From IMG/VR virus record IMGVR_UViG_3300042389_001739, positions 1-64,000 of that record: a stretch of DNA of 64,000 nucleotides, one strand, 5' to 3'. The position numbers were made by a program, and so were the translations under genes. Positions within the stretch are counted from its first letter, which is position 1. Each line of letters starts with the position of its first letter. Below, piece by piece: positions 24,379 to 33,052 of the stretch. Source of the stretch: a virus. Under the pieces are notes generated by a model that worked only from the letters and a program-made list of their open reading frames with translations, had not been told where the DNA came from and did no database searches.

Positions 24379-24981
24379 TCAAGCGAAAAATCGCCAGGAA
24401 GCGGTGACCAGCACCGTACCGTCCAACTCAGCGCTGAGTCCAGGTTTCAACCATTGCTGGGACAACTGCTTGTACTGTTCGGCCGCCGGTCCGGTTGTCG
24501 TTTCGCTGCACGCTTGCAATAACGCGCGTAACAGTTCCGAGTTCGGCAGTATTTCGATTTGAGGTGAGTCACGCCAGAAATCAAACGGCAGCGGTTGCGC
24601 CAGTGCGGCACAGGCGCAGGCCCAGTACGGCAAAAAGTCGCGCAGGCCCGGTAACCCGTACAGCTCAATCGAGTTGGCTGGGCGCTTATCCGGTAACTTA
24701 CTGAGCAGATAATTGCGCGCTGCGACTGCCGGTAACAGCTGCTTGCTGCCAGGTAATCGCTTGGATAACCGAAAAGTTGCCGCTTCCTGCAGTTCAGGAA
24801 TCACCAGGCGCAGTGCCAGGATATTCGCGTTAATTACATCCAGATTCTTGACCGGCTTCTTGTCCGTCATTTCCCGGTACTCGAAAAGCTCCGGCAACAT
24901 TTCGGCTTTGGCGGCTTTACCCAGTTCACCTGCAGCGGCTTCGGCCAGGTCCCGGTAAGCCCAGCTGATATGGACTTTCAT
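24379..24981 (-). CDS. Hypothetical protein
   Basis: 200 residues with GGGAG ahead of ATG. Helical throughout (YRDLAEAAAGELGKAAKAEML, NILALRLVIPELQEAATFRLSK). Followed by ACACAALAQPLPFDFW and a C-terminal GTVLVTASWRFF strand. No recognised domain. Confidence 0.65.
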   Translation of the reverse strand: MKVHISWAYRDLAEAAAGELGKAAKAEMLPELFEYREMTDKKPVKNLDVINANILALRLVIPELQEAATFRLSKRLPGSKQLLPAVAARNYLLSKLPDKRPANSIELYGLPGLRDFLPYWACACAALAQPLPFDFWRDSPQIEILPNSELLRALLQACSETTTGPAAEQYKQLSQQWLKPGLSAELDGTVLVTASWRFFA

Positions 24982-24984
24982 GAA

Positions 24985-25986
24985 TCAGCTCCCGGTAATG
25001 ATCAACTTGTCTTTAAACGGGTTCAATGCGTCAGCAGGCACTTGCTTGACGCATTGACCACCCACGCGCACCTCAAACAGCGACGGATCGTCCGTTTTAC
25101 AAAACTCGACCAGCCGCAAAATGTTGAACTCATTCAAGGTTTGGTATTTCTCCTGCTCGAGTTCGTTTGCACTGGGCGGTGTGGTCAGCTGCAGCCCACT
25201 GATAAGCAGTGTGTTCTTCGTTTCAGCCCACTGCTGCAACAACATCTGCGCCCGGTCGGCCATGCTGGTTGGCATGAAACCACTGGTAGCATGGCAGATA
25301 TCCGAGACCAGCATCACATCCGGCGGCGCATACAACAGTGGTTGAATGGTTGTATCGTAAAGCTGGGCAAAGCTGTTTCGACTGCGTGCACAATTTTTCC
25401 AGGTTTGCCCTGGGAGATGCACCAGGTTAGTTGCCTGGATTTGCGGTGCCCGGTCTGCCAGGTGCAGCAGCTGTAAAGGCTTGTCTTGCAAAAATTCCAT
25501 GATATGGTTCAGCAACCAACGCACTACGGCTGCCTCCCCGACAAACATGACGCGATCCTGCCGATTAAGCGCAGTTGCGCCACCATCCAGCTGCAAGTCG
25601 AACCCCAGCTCAATTTGCGCGGCTGCCTGCTGTTGGGCTGTGTGGGTTTTCACCACCTCAAGCAGCCAGGGAAATACTGTTTCGGTTAACCCTTTAAACA
25701 GCACCAGATGTTCAAACGGCTTTTGACCTTCAGCGGCGATTGATCGTACCAACACCTCGGTGACGACCTTGCGCTGCTCGTCTGTCAACTCCGGGGCGGT
25801 CGGGTCGATTGTGTTTAACTCCCCAAGTTTCAGTCCCAGATCATACATCGCCACGTGATACAGCTGCCGTGCCGCCAGCATGGCCGCCATGATGCTGCGA
25901 AACTTTTCGTGGTTGGTCACCAGCGACTCAGCCAACTGTGCCAGTCGGAACAACTCGGCTTGCTGCTCATCCTGCTCGTCTGCCAT
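24985..25986 (-). CDS. Hypothetical protein, possible degenerate RecA-fold
   Basis: 333 residues. After a 160-residue helical part comes RVMFVGEAAVVRWLLNHIMEFL, then LQLLHLADRAPQI, and PDVMLVSDICHATSGF followed by KNTLLISGLQ. This strand-helix order is like a DnaB/RecA ATPase core (strand 1, Walker B-like VSDI, and a following strand), but there is no Walker A, so ATP binding is doubtful. Treat it as an impression. It sits downstream of dyad site 3 and next to the PD-(D/E)xK nuclease gene. Confidence 0.6.
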   Translation of the reverse strand: MADEQDEQQAELFRLAQLAESLVTNHEKFRSIMAAMLAARQLYHVAMYDLGLKLGELNTIDPTAPELTDEQRKVVTEVLVRSIAAEGQKPFEHLVLFKGLTETVFPWLLEVVKTHTAQQQAAAQIELGFDLQLDGGATALNRQDRVMFVGEAAVVRWLLNHIMEFLQDKPLQLLHLADRAPQIQATNLVHLPGQTWKNCARSRNSFAQLYDTTIQPLLYAPPDVMLVSDICHATSGFMPTSMADRAQMLLQQWAETKNTLLISGLQLTTPPSANELEQEKYQTLNEFNILRLVEFCKTDDPSLFEVRVGGQCVKQVPADALNPFKDKLIITGS

Positions 25987-25998
25987 GATTGCTGCTTT

Positions 25999-26017
25999 CT
26001 AAATTCCGGAATTTAAA
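25999..26017. promoter_or_regulatory. AT-rich dyad element, site 3
   Basis: CTAAATTCCGGAATTTAAA at the junction of 26013-26366 (its stop lies inside the element) and 24985-25986. The inner AAATTCCGGAATTT is a perfect 14-bp palindrome. No T-run follows, so it is not a terminator. Confidence 0.45.
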
Positions 26018-26366
26018 CTTCAACCTTCTCAGCCGCAGCTAACAGGTTTCCAAACCGGGCAACAAAAATCTCGACATCATCCAGCTCAAGGGTTACCAGC
26101 CAGTTTCGCCGGTTTTTGCGGTGAAACACGACCGGGATTTCACCTTCCTTGGCGTCGCGCTTGGCCTGTAGCACTGCGGTATCAATATTGAGCTTTTCCA
26201 CGCGCTTGCACTCTACGTGCACGCCCGGTAAGCCCACAACATCGTCACCTTCGATGCCGTTATACTGCTGCCCTCTGCGGGCATTGACGTTAAAAAGCCT
26301 GCGAAACTCGGCAGCCAGCTCGCGTTCGCCGACCTTACCTTTTCGATTACCGTTAATCCGTGCCAT
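26013..26366 (-). CDS. PD-(D/E)xK nuclease, Holliday-resolvase-like
   Basis: 117 residues. Residues 10-30 give KGKVGERELAAEFRRLF, with E14 or E16 as the helix glutamate. GDDVVGLPGVHVECKR supplies the catalytic D41/D42 and E52-x-K54. This order and size fit Hjc-like resolvases and small phage PD-(D/E)xK endonucleases. It would cleave branched DNA arising in replication and recombination before packaging. AAGGA precedes the ATG. The basic C-terminal half (RKNRRNW) fits DNA contact. Which of the two families applies is not certain. Confidence 0.8.
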   Translation of the reverse strand: MARINGNRKGKVGERELAAEFRRLFNVNARRGQQYNGIEGDDVVGLPGVHVECKRVEKLNIDTAVLQAKRDAKEGEIPVVFHRKNRRNWLVTLELDDVEIFVARFGNLLAAAEKVEV

Positions 26367-26375
26367 GTTGATTCC

Positions 26376-27275
26376 TTAAATCAAACGTTGTTTCCGCCTC
26401 GGGTGGTGTGATTGTACGGAAGTTTCCAAGTTTACACCAGGCAATAGCTCAGGATCGAGTGCTTTTACCGGTTCCGTTGCGCTCGCTTGCGTTGTGCCTG
26501 CAATTTTTAACGGGTCAGTACACTGCAAAAGCTTATGATATTCAGCCATTACCCAGTGCAAACACAGCGAGTCATAACCGGCATTATGCATACTGTTGAC
26601 ATCCACATTATGCTGCTTGATCAGGTCATAGTGCTCCAGTATGTACTTCAAACCCCACTTGACGCCGCTGATCCTTAACTGGCAAACACGCTGAAAATAG
26701 GCTTTAAGCGTCTCGTTACGCTGCGGCAAGATTGACGAGCGGTAGGAGGCCAGCCGGGACTCGCGTGAATTCCAGATTTGATCTGCTTTGAAAATGGCGC
26801 CGGTGTCGAAATAATTGTCTTTCGGTAAATCGAAAGTTTTACGAAGGAACCTTGCAAAATTACCGCGAATTAAACGCTCGTCAGCCGCTTGACCGTTTTG
26901 TGCCACAAAGGGCAAATTACGTTGACGCCAGGTATCAAACAATGTGCTGTAGAACTTCAGTACGTGAACAGGGTCTTGACCTTCGGACTGCAACACGTGC
27001 GGTAATAACCGCCAGCTTGGTCCTACGATCGCGCGCATATTGTTTAACTTATAGTCTAACCAGTGGGACTGAACCTGCGGATGCTTGTACCAGTTAAGCA
27101 CCAGATTTAAACGATCCACCACAACTCCGTCTTCCACCAGTGTGTGGCCGATCTCAACAATCAAATCGTTACCAGCGTCGCTACCGGTAAATTCTGTATC
27201 GAAACAAAGGTAAGAAGGCGGAAATTGATGACCATACTGGGCTGTAAAGCTACGCTGCCATGCGCTGATGATCAT
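26376..27275 (-). CDS. DEDDh 3'-5' exonuclease (DnaQ-like)
   Basis: 299 residues. CFDTEFTG gives D26 and E28, FVAQNGQAADERLI gives D132, and NSMHNAGYDSL gives H230 and D235. These are the four DEDDh positions. The protein degrades single-stranded DNA or RNA ends and may proofread or trim, although the polymerase already has its own exonuclease domain. The C-terminal 50 residues are low-complexity and end in a basic patch (HHPRRKQR). AGGG precedes the ATG. Neighbours are a second nuclease and recombination genes. Confidence 0.85.
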   Translation of the reverse strand: MIISAWQRSFTAQYGHQFPPSYLCFDTEFTGSDAGNDLIVEIGHTLVEDGVVVDRLNLVLNWYKHPQVQSHWLDYKLNNMRAIVGPSWRLLPHVLQSEGQDPVHVLKFYSTLFDTWRQRNLPFVAQNGQAADERLIRGNFARFLRKTFDLPKDNYFDTGAIFKADQIWNSRESRLASYRSSILPQRNETLKAYFQRVCQLRISGVKWGLKYILEHYDLIKQHNVDVNSMHNAGYDSLCLHWVMAEYHKLLQCTDPLKIAGTTQASATEPVKALDPELLPGVNLETSVQSHHPRRKQRLI

Positions 27276-27291
27276 ACAATTTCCCTGAATT

Positions 27292-27801
27292 TTAGCCTCG
27301 TAAAGTGCGCAACGCAGTGCGGAACTTTGACTTCAACCGCTCAAACCGGCGTCGGCGTCGTGACATACCAGCGTACCGCCGAAATTGCTCGGCGTAAACC
27401 AGCAACTGCTCAACAGTCAACAAAGGACCTTCACCGTTGACGGTGGCTTCGCGCACCCCGGCATACTGGATTCCGGCATAACACGCGCCAATGTGGGCCA
27501 GAACAGCCACCTGAGCTGCTGGTTTGCAATCCAGAAATCCCGATTTACGTAAGCTATCGAACAGGGTGATTTGTAGTTCGGTTGCAGCGGAAGCCAGGTA
27601 ACGACAATATGCCCCACAAGCCTCACCCAGCTCGTCCATCGTAATACGTTCTCGTTCCAGGATGCTATCCAATTCTGGCCAGGTATGATCTTCTAATCGA
27701 CCCGCCACGATTTCCATCACTTGTTGAAAGTTATGTGCGACATCCCGCGAAGGATTATACAGCCGATTATCACCGGCGCTCATGCGTGCCTGCATCGTCA
27801 T
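27292..27801 (-). CDS. Hypothetical protein
   Basis: 169 residues from MTMQARM. The ATG at 27801 overlaps the upstream stop (ATGA), giving a simpler junction than the upstream ATG at 27834. Helical: FQQVMEIVAGRLEDHTW, ITMDELGEACGAYCRYLASAATEL, AAQVAVLAHIGACYAGIQYAG. It ends with a strongly basic tail (SRRRRRFERLKSKFRTALRTL). Nucleic-acid association is plausible from the tail. Confidence 0.65.
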   Translation of the reverse strand: MTMQARMSAGDNRLYNPSRDVAHNFQQVMEIVAGRLEDHTWPELDSILERERITMDELGEACGAYCRYLASAATELQITLFDSLRKSGFLDCKPAAQVAVLAHIGACYAGIQYAGVREATVNGEGPLLTVEQLLVYAEQFRRYAGMSRRRRRFERLKSKFRTALRTLRG

Positions 27802-28697
27802 AGTTTCTTTAGCTCCATTGTGCACCGTAGACATTTTCCGGGATATTCCAGCTCAGCAGGATCTACGTATTCCGGCTGCTTGCATCGGGTACAGGACTGC
27901 TTTCGATAAGTTAATGCATGGGTGGCCAAAACACAGTCTTTTGCGCCAAACGGACAAACATAGCATTCCAGATCAAAGCCTTTAAGACAAGGATTTTGTG
28001 TTCGGTCCCGCAGGGTAATCAGTTCTTTGTTGTAAGCGGTCGTTGCTGCAGTGTGTCCCACCTCGATCGCAAACGGAACATTTTTGGAACGAGCCGGGTC
28101 CAGCAGCAACCAGCAACGCAAATTGTAAAATTGTCGGGAATCGAGGTAAAGTCCTTTACCAAGCTGCGTGCCCCGCCGATTCACGCGAGACCGGCCAAAC
28201 CCGAACCCAAAATTCTTTTCGGTGCGGTACTTGGCCAGGTAATTGGTCTTTTTTACAGACCAGCTTTGTACCAGCGTTTGCGGCACAACCGAACCGGCCA
28301 GCGCCTGGAACGTAAAAACATTTTGCAATTCTTTATCTTTGCGCTGTGTTTCCACGCCGCAAATCTGCACCGGAATCCATTCGTAAGCCTTCTGACGTTC
28401 CCAGGGTAATACCGGACGTACCGAACGCAACTCTTCCACATTGGCCACCAGCCGCCAGCAAATTTCAAAAAGTTGCCGAGACGAAAGCCGCTGCTTGAGC
28501 AGAAGCTGCACACTGTCATGAATCACACATCGCAGGATGCCGTCCGGCAACTCCTGATGCAAGCGGTCGACGAAGTCGTGATAGGTTTGCGCCACCAGTT
28601 CCTTACCGACAAAATCATTCAGGTTTTCAACCAGACTATCTCGCTGTTTAAACAACCGCGTGAGCGAAATGGAAGGTATAGGCGGATGTTCGTCCAT
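27798..28697 (-). CDS. Hypothetical protein with C-terminal cysteine cluster
   Basis: 299 residues; the ATG at 28695-28697 overlaps the upstream stop by one base (TGATG) and has GGAGGAG ahead. The C-terminal 75 residues contain C-x2-C (CYVC), a further Cys, then CTRC and a final CLRC, enough for one or two zinc sites. The body is helical at first and basic in the middle (GFGRSRVNRRGTQLGKGL). The zinc cluster with basic patches suggests DNA or RNA binding (inference). Confidence 0.7.
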   Translation of the reverse strand: MDEHPPIPSISLTRLFKQRDSLVENLNDFVGKELVAQTYHDFVDRLHQELPDGILRCVIHDSVQLLLKQRLSSRQLFEICWRLVANVEELRSVRPVLPWERQKAYEWIPVQICGVETQRKDKELQNVFTFQALAGSVVPQTLVQSWSVKKTNYLAKYRTEKNFGFGFGRSRVNRRGTQLGKGLYLDSRQFYNLRCWLLLDPARSKNVPFAIEVGHTAATTAYNKELITLRDRTQNPCLKGFDLECYVCPFGAKDCVLATHALTYRKQSCTRCKQPEYVDPAELEYPGKCLRCTMELKKL

Positions 28698-29158
28698 CAC
28701 TCCTCCAGGATTTTGTCGGCGTTCAGACCTGTCAGGATGTATTCGTTTTGGACCCAGCGGACAAACCGGGTGTAATCAGGATTAGCAAACTCATGCACCG
28801 CGTTGCCGGTTTCAGACAGGCCGCAGTCAAAATAAGTCCAACCCGGAAACACCAGACCGCCGCTGACGTTACAGGCCTTCAACATTGCCTCGGCTTCAGC
28901 GGGTGAACCGCCTGCGTTGAGGTAGGCGGCAAAAGCGCGCAACAAACCGAGCAAGCGTTTCTGCGCCGCCACCTGTGCGGCCGTAGGTTCCTTGAGCTGC
29001 TGCAGTGTATCGTACTGAATCACCTGCGCATGCTCCGGTGCACGCAGGCCAAAGACGATACTGCTGTAAACATTATGCACGTCATGCTTGCGCTCGGCGT
29101 AATACCCAGCACGCGGCGTCATCTTATCCCAGTTAAACATCTGATACAGCTCCGCCAT
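28697..29158 (-). CDS. Hypothetical protein
   Basis: 153 residues. The middle is alanine-rich helix (LLGLLRAFAAYLNAGGSPAEAEAMLKAC). The rest is FPGWTYFDCGLSETGNAVHEFANPDYTRFVRWVQNEY. It overlaps the glycosyltransferase gene upstream by 26 bp. No recognised domain. Confidence 0.65.
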   Translation of the reverse strand: MAELYQMFNWDKMTPRAGYYAERKHDVHNVYSSIVFGLRAPEHAQVIQYDTLQQLKEPTAAQVAAQKRLLGLLRAFAAYLNAGGSPAEAEAMLKACNVSGGLVFPGWTYFDCGLSETGNAVHEFANPDYTRFVRWVQNEYILTGLNADKILEE

Positions 29159-29996
29159 TACAAATTACCAGGGTGTCTCGTACACGCTTACTTATGAACT
29201 TGGTTATTTCCAGCTGAAAATTTCCATATTGACGCGTGATGTCACCGTCTTCCCAGATGTAGACTTCATTTTGTCTACCCAACCCGCGACGACCCTTGCG
29301 ACCGCCGACATTAATATGCACAACGGGAAAACGATAATCATACAGCTCTTTCTGGATATGCGCTTCACAATGACAACGCGCTCCTTCCGGAAAACTGTGT
29401 AAAGTACGGTTCTGCTGCCGGATTAATTCGCCCAGGATCGAGTCGCCCCCGTTGTGATGCAACCCTTTAAAAGGGTAATCCCACCGGCGTAAAAACGCAG
29501 CATCAGCTACCCACCAACCCCCGGTGATAAAACGATAGTGATGGGATTTACTTACAGGGTATTGATACCAGGGCTGCTGCCTAATTGCCGCATATTGTTC
29601 TCCGCGTTGCCGGATTGCATGCGGTATCCCAAGTTGCACGAAATCAGGACCGGCGGCACAAACTTTATCGGCAACCAATTGCCACCAAGACGCACCTGAA
29701 TCCAAAAAACTGTCGTCGTCAAACCACATGAGATGCGTGGCCGTTTTAGGCTGCAGCATCTGTCGCATCATGGGATACTTACCTGGATTTTGCTCGGTTT
29801 TAAACACTGTAACAGGCCAGTGTTCTGCTTGTCTGGCTGCCCAGCGCTGCACCAGTGTTTCGGTCGCAGTTGACACTGCGTTTAAACCGATTCGAAATTC
29901 TTCAATTACAGAACAATTCTGTTGTGGTAACGAAGACAGCAGCCGTTCAGCCAGTGCCGGGTAATCGCCGTAAAGCAAAGCACATACTGTAAACAT
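29133..29996 (-). CDS. Glycosyltransferase-like protein (GT-A, WFDDDSF motif)
   Basis: 287 residues. Opening MFTVCALLYGDYPALAERLLSSL resembles a GT2 start. ATHLMWFDDDSFLDSGASWW carries the DxD metal site (about residues 92-95). GGWWVADAAFLRRWDYPF lies where the acceptor loop sits. The C-terminal part has CHCEAHIQKELYDYRFPVVHIN. GGAG precedes the ATG. It is isolated from the cassette at 17-20 kb and instead follows the replication operon, just downstream of a terminator. Sugar transfer to DNA, to a host target or to a virion protein cannot be separated here. Confidence 0.8.
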   Translation of the reverse strand: MFTVCALLYGDYPALAERLLSSLPQQNCSVIEEFRIGLNAVSTATETLVQRWAARQAEHWPVTVFKTEQNPGKYPMMRQMLQPKTATHLMWFDDDSFLDSGASWWQLVADKVCAAGPDFVQLGIPHAIRQRGEQYAAIRQQPWYQYPVSKSHHYRFITGGWWVADAAFLRRWDYPFKGLHHNGGDSILGELIRQQNRTLHSFPEGARCHCEAHIQKELYDYRFPVVHINVGGRKGRRGLGRQNEVYIWEDGDITRQYGNFQLEITKFISKRVRDTLVICNGGAVSDV

Positions 29997-30009
29997 AAAC
30001 GCTCCAATG

Positions 30010-30037
30010 AAAAAGCCCGCAAAACCAGTTTGCGGGC
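30010..30037 (-). terminator. Intrinsic terminator (minus strand)
   Basis: GCCCGCAAA (30015-30023), loop ACCAG, TTTGCGGGC (30029-30037): a 9-bp GC-rich stem followed on the minus strand by TTTTT. It lies just downstream of the stop at 30060 and ends the recombination/replication transcript before the glycosyltransferase gene. Confidence 0.8.
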
Positions 30038-30059
30038 GGGTACCATATTAACGGCTAAA

Positions 30060-30941
30060 TCAGGCTTTGGACCGCCGCGGGAGCTGCCGCTTTTTGGCGG
30101 CCACCACGATATCCGGCTGAATTTGAGGTGGACCTTCATCAAACACGTCTTCTTCAAGGTCCGGCTGTACTGCGGGTTTGGCTTCTCCGCCCAACACCCG
30201 CTTAGCGCGGCTAATTGCCGCATCCAGTTTCGGCTGCATGCTGTTTAGATGTTCCTGCATCACCAGCATGCGTGCCCGGGTGTTTTCCAGATTCTCCAGG
30301 AATCTGTCATTAATCTTGGCCGGAGGCAAATCCGCCAGATCGGCTTCAAGCGGATCAGCTACCTGCAGGACATAGTTATCCACATGCTGGAGACTGGTGA
30401 ACAACTTGTACAACTTGGCATCGACCGACGAGGGAATCGTCGGCTTACGCCCACCTTCCCGGTGGATTACGGCATCCTTTTTGCCTTGCAGCTCAAGCGC
30501 CAATTCGTTGGCTGACCAGCTGTTTTGCCTGATCTTTTTAAGATAAGCCAGCTGCTTTTTCGACTCGACCTTCTGTAGCTGGACAAAATGCGTCCAGGTC
30601 AAATAGGTTCCGTTGGCCATCGGCTCGGTGGCCTGATCCTGCACAAACTGCCGATCAAAGGCAGTCGCAACATTGCGCATGTCGTACAGTGTCGTCAGAT
30701 TGATATTAGGCTGGCCCCAGTATGCCGCCAACTTTTTGACCTCGCTTTTACGCTGATGGTCGTTCAAGTCGTCGTTTTCCAGCACCTGATCGACCAACAA
30801 CCCCAGATCATAAAACACCGTCAAGGATATCTTGGCCGCTGCTTTGAGTTTTTCAACTCCAGCCAACGCCACCTGCCGAGTCACATCGGCCATGTCATCA
30901 AAAATTTCCTGTTGATGCGCTGTGCGCGCTAATTCACCCAT
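30060..30941 (-). CDS. DUF1016-N-like protein without visible nuclease domain
   Basis: 293 residues with AAAGGA ahead of ATG 30941. Residues about 44-150 read YDLGLLVDQVLEND, AAYWGQPNINLTTLYDMRNV, TYLTWTHFVQLQKVESKKQLAYL and SWSANELALEL. This order resembles the N-terminal DUF1016/YhcG domain (YDxGxxI, LW-S/T-H-x-x-L, W-S-x-x-EL). In typical DUF1016 proteins a PD-(D/E)xK nuclease follows, but here the C-terminus is helical and ends with a basic tail (KKRQLPRRSKA), so no nuclease is seen. DNA-binding role in recombination is inferred. Dyad site 4 lies 12 bp upstream of the start. Confidence 0.65.
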   Translation of the reverse strand: MGELARTAHQQEIFDDMADVTRQVALAGVEKLKAAAKISLTVFYDLGLLVDQVLENDDLNDHQRKSEVKKLAAYWGQPNINLTTLYDMRNVATAFDRQFVQDQATEPMANGTYLTWTHFVQLQKVESKKQLAYLKKIRQNSWSANELALELQGKKDAVIHREGGRKPTIPSSVDAKLYKLFTSLQHVDNYVLQVADPLEADLADLPPAKINDRFLENLENTRARMLVMQEHLNSMQPKLDAAISRAKRVLGGEAKPAVQPDLEEDVFDEGPPQIQPDIVVAAKKRQLPRRSKA

Positions 30942-30952
30942 TGTTGAATTCC

Positions 30953-30971
30953 TTTAAATCCAGAATTTAAA
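30953..30971. promoter_or_regulatory. AT-rich dyad element, site 4
   Basis: TTTAAATCCAGAATTTAAA lies just upstream of the ribosome site of 30060-30941 and directly next to the stop of 30972-31532. One base is missing compared with the full 20-bp form. Regulatory role inferred. Confidence 0.45.
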
Positions 30972-31532
30972 TCACAACCGCCAGGCCAGCCCTGTCTGGA
31001 TGTGGTCGATGAGCGCGGTGTACGGCTGCACAACCAGCTGCATCGCATGCTTTTTACCACCCTTATGTACATGGCAACTGGACTGCGGCGGCACAAACAT
31101 TTCCCAGTTACCGTTATGGATCACCATCCCCTGTGCGAACCCTCGCCGCGGAAAAATCATTGCCAGCGGACGATCCGGGTACCGCTTGTACAGCTCTTCA
31201 AACCGAGATTCATAGCGCTGCACTAGCGGCAAGCTGCGAAAGGTTTTAAACCAGAGCGGATGAATTGACCGCTGATCCTTATGAATCGGCGGTTCATCCG
31301 TCATGGCATCAGCAAACAGGTAAACCGGAAAAGTATTCACCACAGTATTGAAAGCTTCACAGGTGAAGTGGTCCGTAGTCGACAATTTCCTGATTTCCTG
31401 CTTGCAAGCCATGGACAGTTTCAGACGATTGGCTGTCCACTCAATACGAGCCGATTCCCACTGGCTGACCCGCCGTTCGGCCTGCTCGTAACGTGTAATT
31501 TTACTCAGTAATGGATGAAATGGATGATCCAT
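30972..31532 (-). CDS. Hypothetical protein
   Basis: 186 residues between the RecA-like gene and the DUF1016-N-like gene. Helical N-terminus (PLLSKITRYEQAERRVSQWESARIEW), then a mixed region including RPLAMIFPRRGFAQGMVIHNGNWEMFVPPQSSCHVH, which may hold a metal or nucleic-acid site. It starts one base after the RecA-like stop. No family recognised; recombination accessory by context. Confidence 0.7.
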   Translation of the reverse strand: MDHPFHPLLSKITRYEQAERRVSQWESARIEWTANRLKLSMACKQEIRKLSTTDHFTCEAFNTVVNTFPVYLFADAMTDEPPIHKDQRSIHPLWFKTFRSLPLVQRYESRFEELYKRYPDRPLAMIFPRRGFAQGMVIHNGNWEMFVPPQSSCHVHKGGKKHAMQLVVQPYTALIDHIQTGLAWRL

Positions 31533-31533
31533 G

Positions 31534-33027
31534 TCACTTCGACTTTTTACGAGTTTTATGCTCCAGCTGCATTGCCTCGTACGGTAAAGGCAATACCTTG
31601 CGCCGCTTGATATTCAGCGCATCGCGAATCCGATCACAGACCTCGGGATTATCCTGAATCATCTGGCCGACCTCAGAAAACGGCAGATATTCTTTACCCA
31701 TCCCCAGCGCCGGGAAATTTGCCAGGCACTCCAAATCCGCTTTTGGACTTTGACAATTGATGTGCAGATCGCGCGCTTTGAGTCGTTGCTGTCCTGTACC
31801 CTCCAGCTCGTGGAGCAAAGTTACCAGCGCCCAGTTCCAGTCCCACAAAAACACATCGCGAGGATCGCCTGTCTCGGGGTCGTCTTCGACCCACCAGATA
31901 AACCGGGTCTTAATTCGTCGCCCGGTAGGTCCGAACGAATTCTTGGAACACCGCAGTTCGATACCGATACCCTCAAATTGGGCATTCTTAATTTTTGAAC
32001 GCCAGACTCCGGTCTGGACCTCAAAACTTTCGTGGAAATTAAACGCCTGACCCCCCAGCGTATACCGATGCGCGTTACCCTGTTGATCAGTCTTTTCCTT
32101 GAGGTGATTAATCAGCAGCAATGTAAAAGGCCAGTCATCCAGCTCGCTTTTGATCGCAGGCAGATAGTTGGAATTCATCAGTGCGGTGATCGGGTGCACG
32201 CGTCCGGCGGTACCGTCCTTTTGTACCTTCTCCAGCACTTCCTGCGACTGGGTGCCACCGATCGAGTCGACACAGCAACAAACCGGAATTTTTTTCCCGG
32301 GGCCTACCTCGTTATCGGAAACACGCACCATATCGCGCTGAAGTTCGCGAACATAGTGCGTCAGCATCTGCTGCCAAACCTCCGTACTGTCGGCTTTATT
32401 CGATATGATTGGCATATGATTGCGCGCAACCCGCATGATGTCACACGCAAAATCCGCATCAAATTTGAACTCCGTATCAATATGTACGGAGATGCCCTGC
32501 CTTTCATAAAACCAGCGAAATATTTCGTACGACAGCGCGGACTTGCAGGTGCCCCAGGTACCCGCCAGCATCATCACACTGGATAAAGGGAAAACGTCGT
32601 TCGCCAATAAGTACTCAAATGCCAGCGAAGGCATGGGAATCCCGATGGCCAGCTGCTGGAGTTCTTCCCGCGAAGCAAACACATGGTTTTGCCCGAATTT
32701 ATCCCGTGCCCGGTTCAGCAGACTGGTCATCATTTCGGACCGCGTTGCTGCGGCGTTGACATCAGACCAACGCGTCACAAGTGCTTCCTGCTGCTTCTGA
32801 TTCAGTCGCCGCTTATCTGGCAAAATAATATGATTTTTGCGCGGAGTTGCGGCAACGGCGATCTGCTGCGGGAATTCTTCGCCTTCAGCTTCAAGTTGCA
32901 CTGTCGGCGGCGGAGGCTGAGCCGCGGATCGGCGTGGTAACTTCTTTGCCGGTTGAGCTTTTTTCTTGGTTTCCGCTTTTTTCACCCGCGGTGGGGCATC
33001 GCCTAACATATCTTCGTATTCGCTCAT
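31534..33027 (-). CDS. RecA/UvsX-like recombinase
   Basis: 497 residues from MSEYEDMLGD; the ATG at 33025-33027 has GAGG at 7 nt, better than a longer start. A basic, proline-rich leader precedes the core. Walker A is AGTWGTCKSALSYE (about 154-167) with Cys replacing the last Gly, and VHIDTEFKFD follows. VCCCVDSIGGTQSQEV is the Walker B and the following helix. Then FTLLLINHLKEKTDQQGNAHRYTLGGQAFNF carries the pattern of RecA loop L2. It would coat ssDNA and carry out strand exchange with the SbcCD-like and nuclease proteins in this operon. T4 UvsX also has a substituted P-loop, which makes the Cys tolerable. Confidence 0.85.
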   Translation of the reverse strand: MSEYEDMLGDAPPRVKKAETKKKAQPAKKLPRRSAAQPPPPTVQLEAEGEEFPQQIAVAATPRKNHIILPDKRRLNQKQQEALVTRWSDVNAAATRSEMMTSLLNRARDKFGQNHVFASREELQQLAIGIPMPSLAFEYLLANDVFPLSSVMMLAGTWGTCKSALSYEIFRWFYERQGISVHIDTEFKFDADFACDIMRVARNHMPIISNKADSTEVWQQMLTHYVRELQRDMVRVSDNEVGPGKKIPVCCCVDSIGGTQSQEVLEKVQKDGTAGRVHPITALMNSNYLPAIKSELDDWPFTLLLINHLKEKTDQQGNAHRYTLGGQAFNFHESFEVQTGVWRSKIKNAQFEGIGIELRCSKNSFGPTGRRIKTRFIWWVEDDPETGDPRDVFLWDWNWALVTLLHELEGTGQQRLKARDLHINCQSPKADLECLANFPALGMGKEYLPFSEVGQMIQDNPEVCDRIRDALNIKRRKVLPLPYEAMQLEHKTRKKSK

Positions 33028-33052
33028 GAGATCCTCGATTGTGGTTGGGGAA

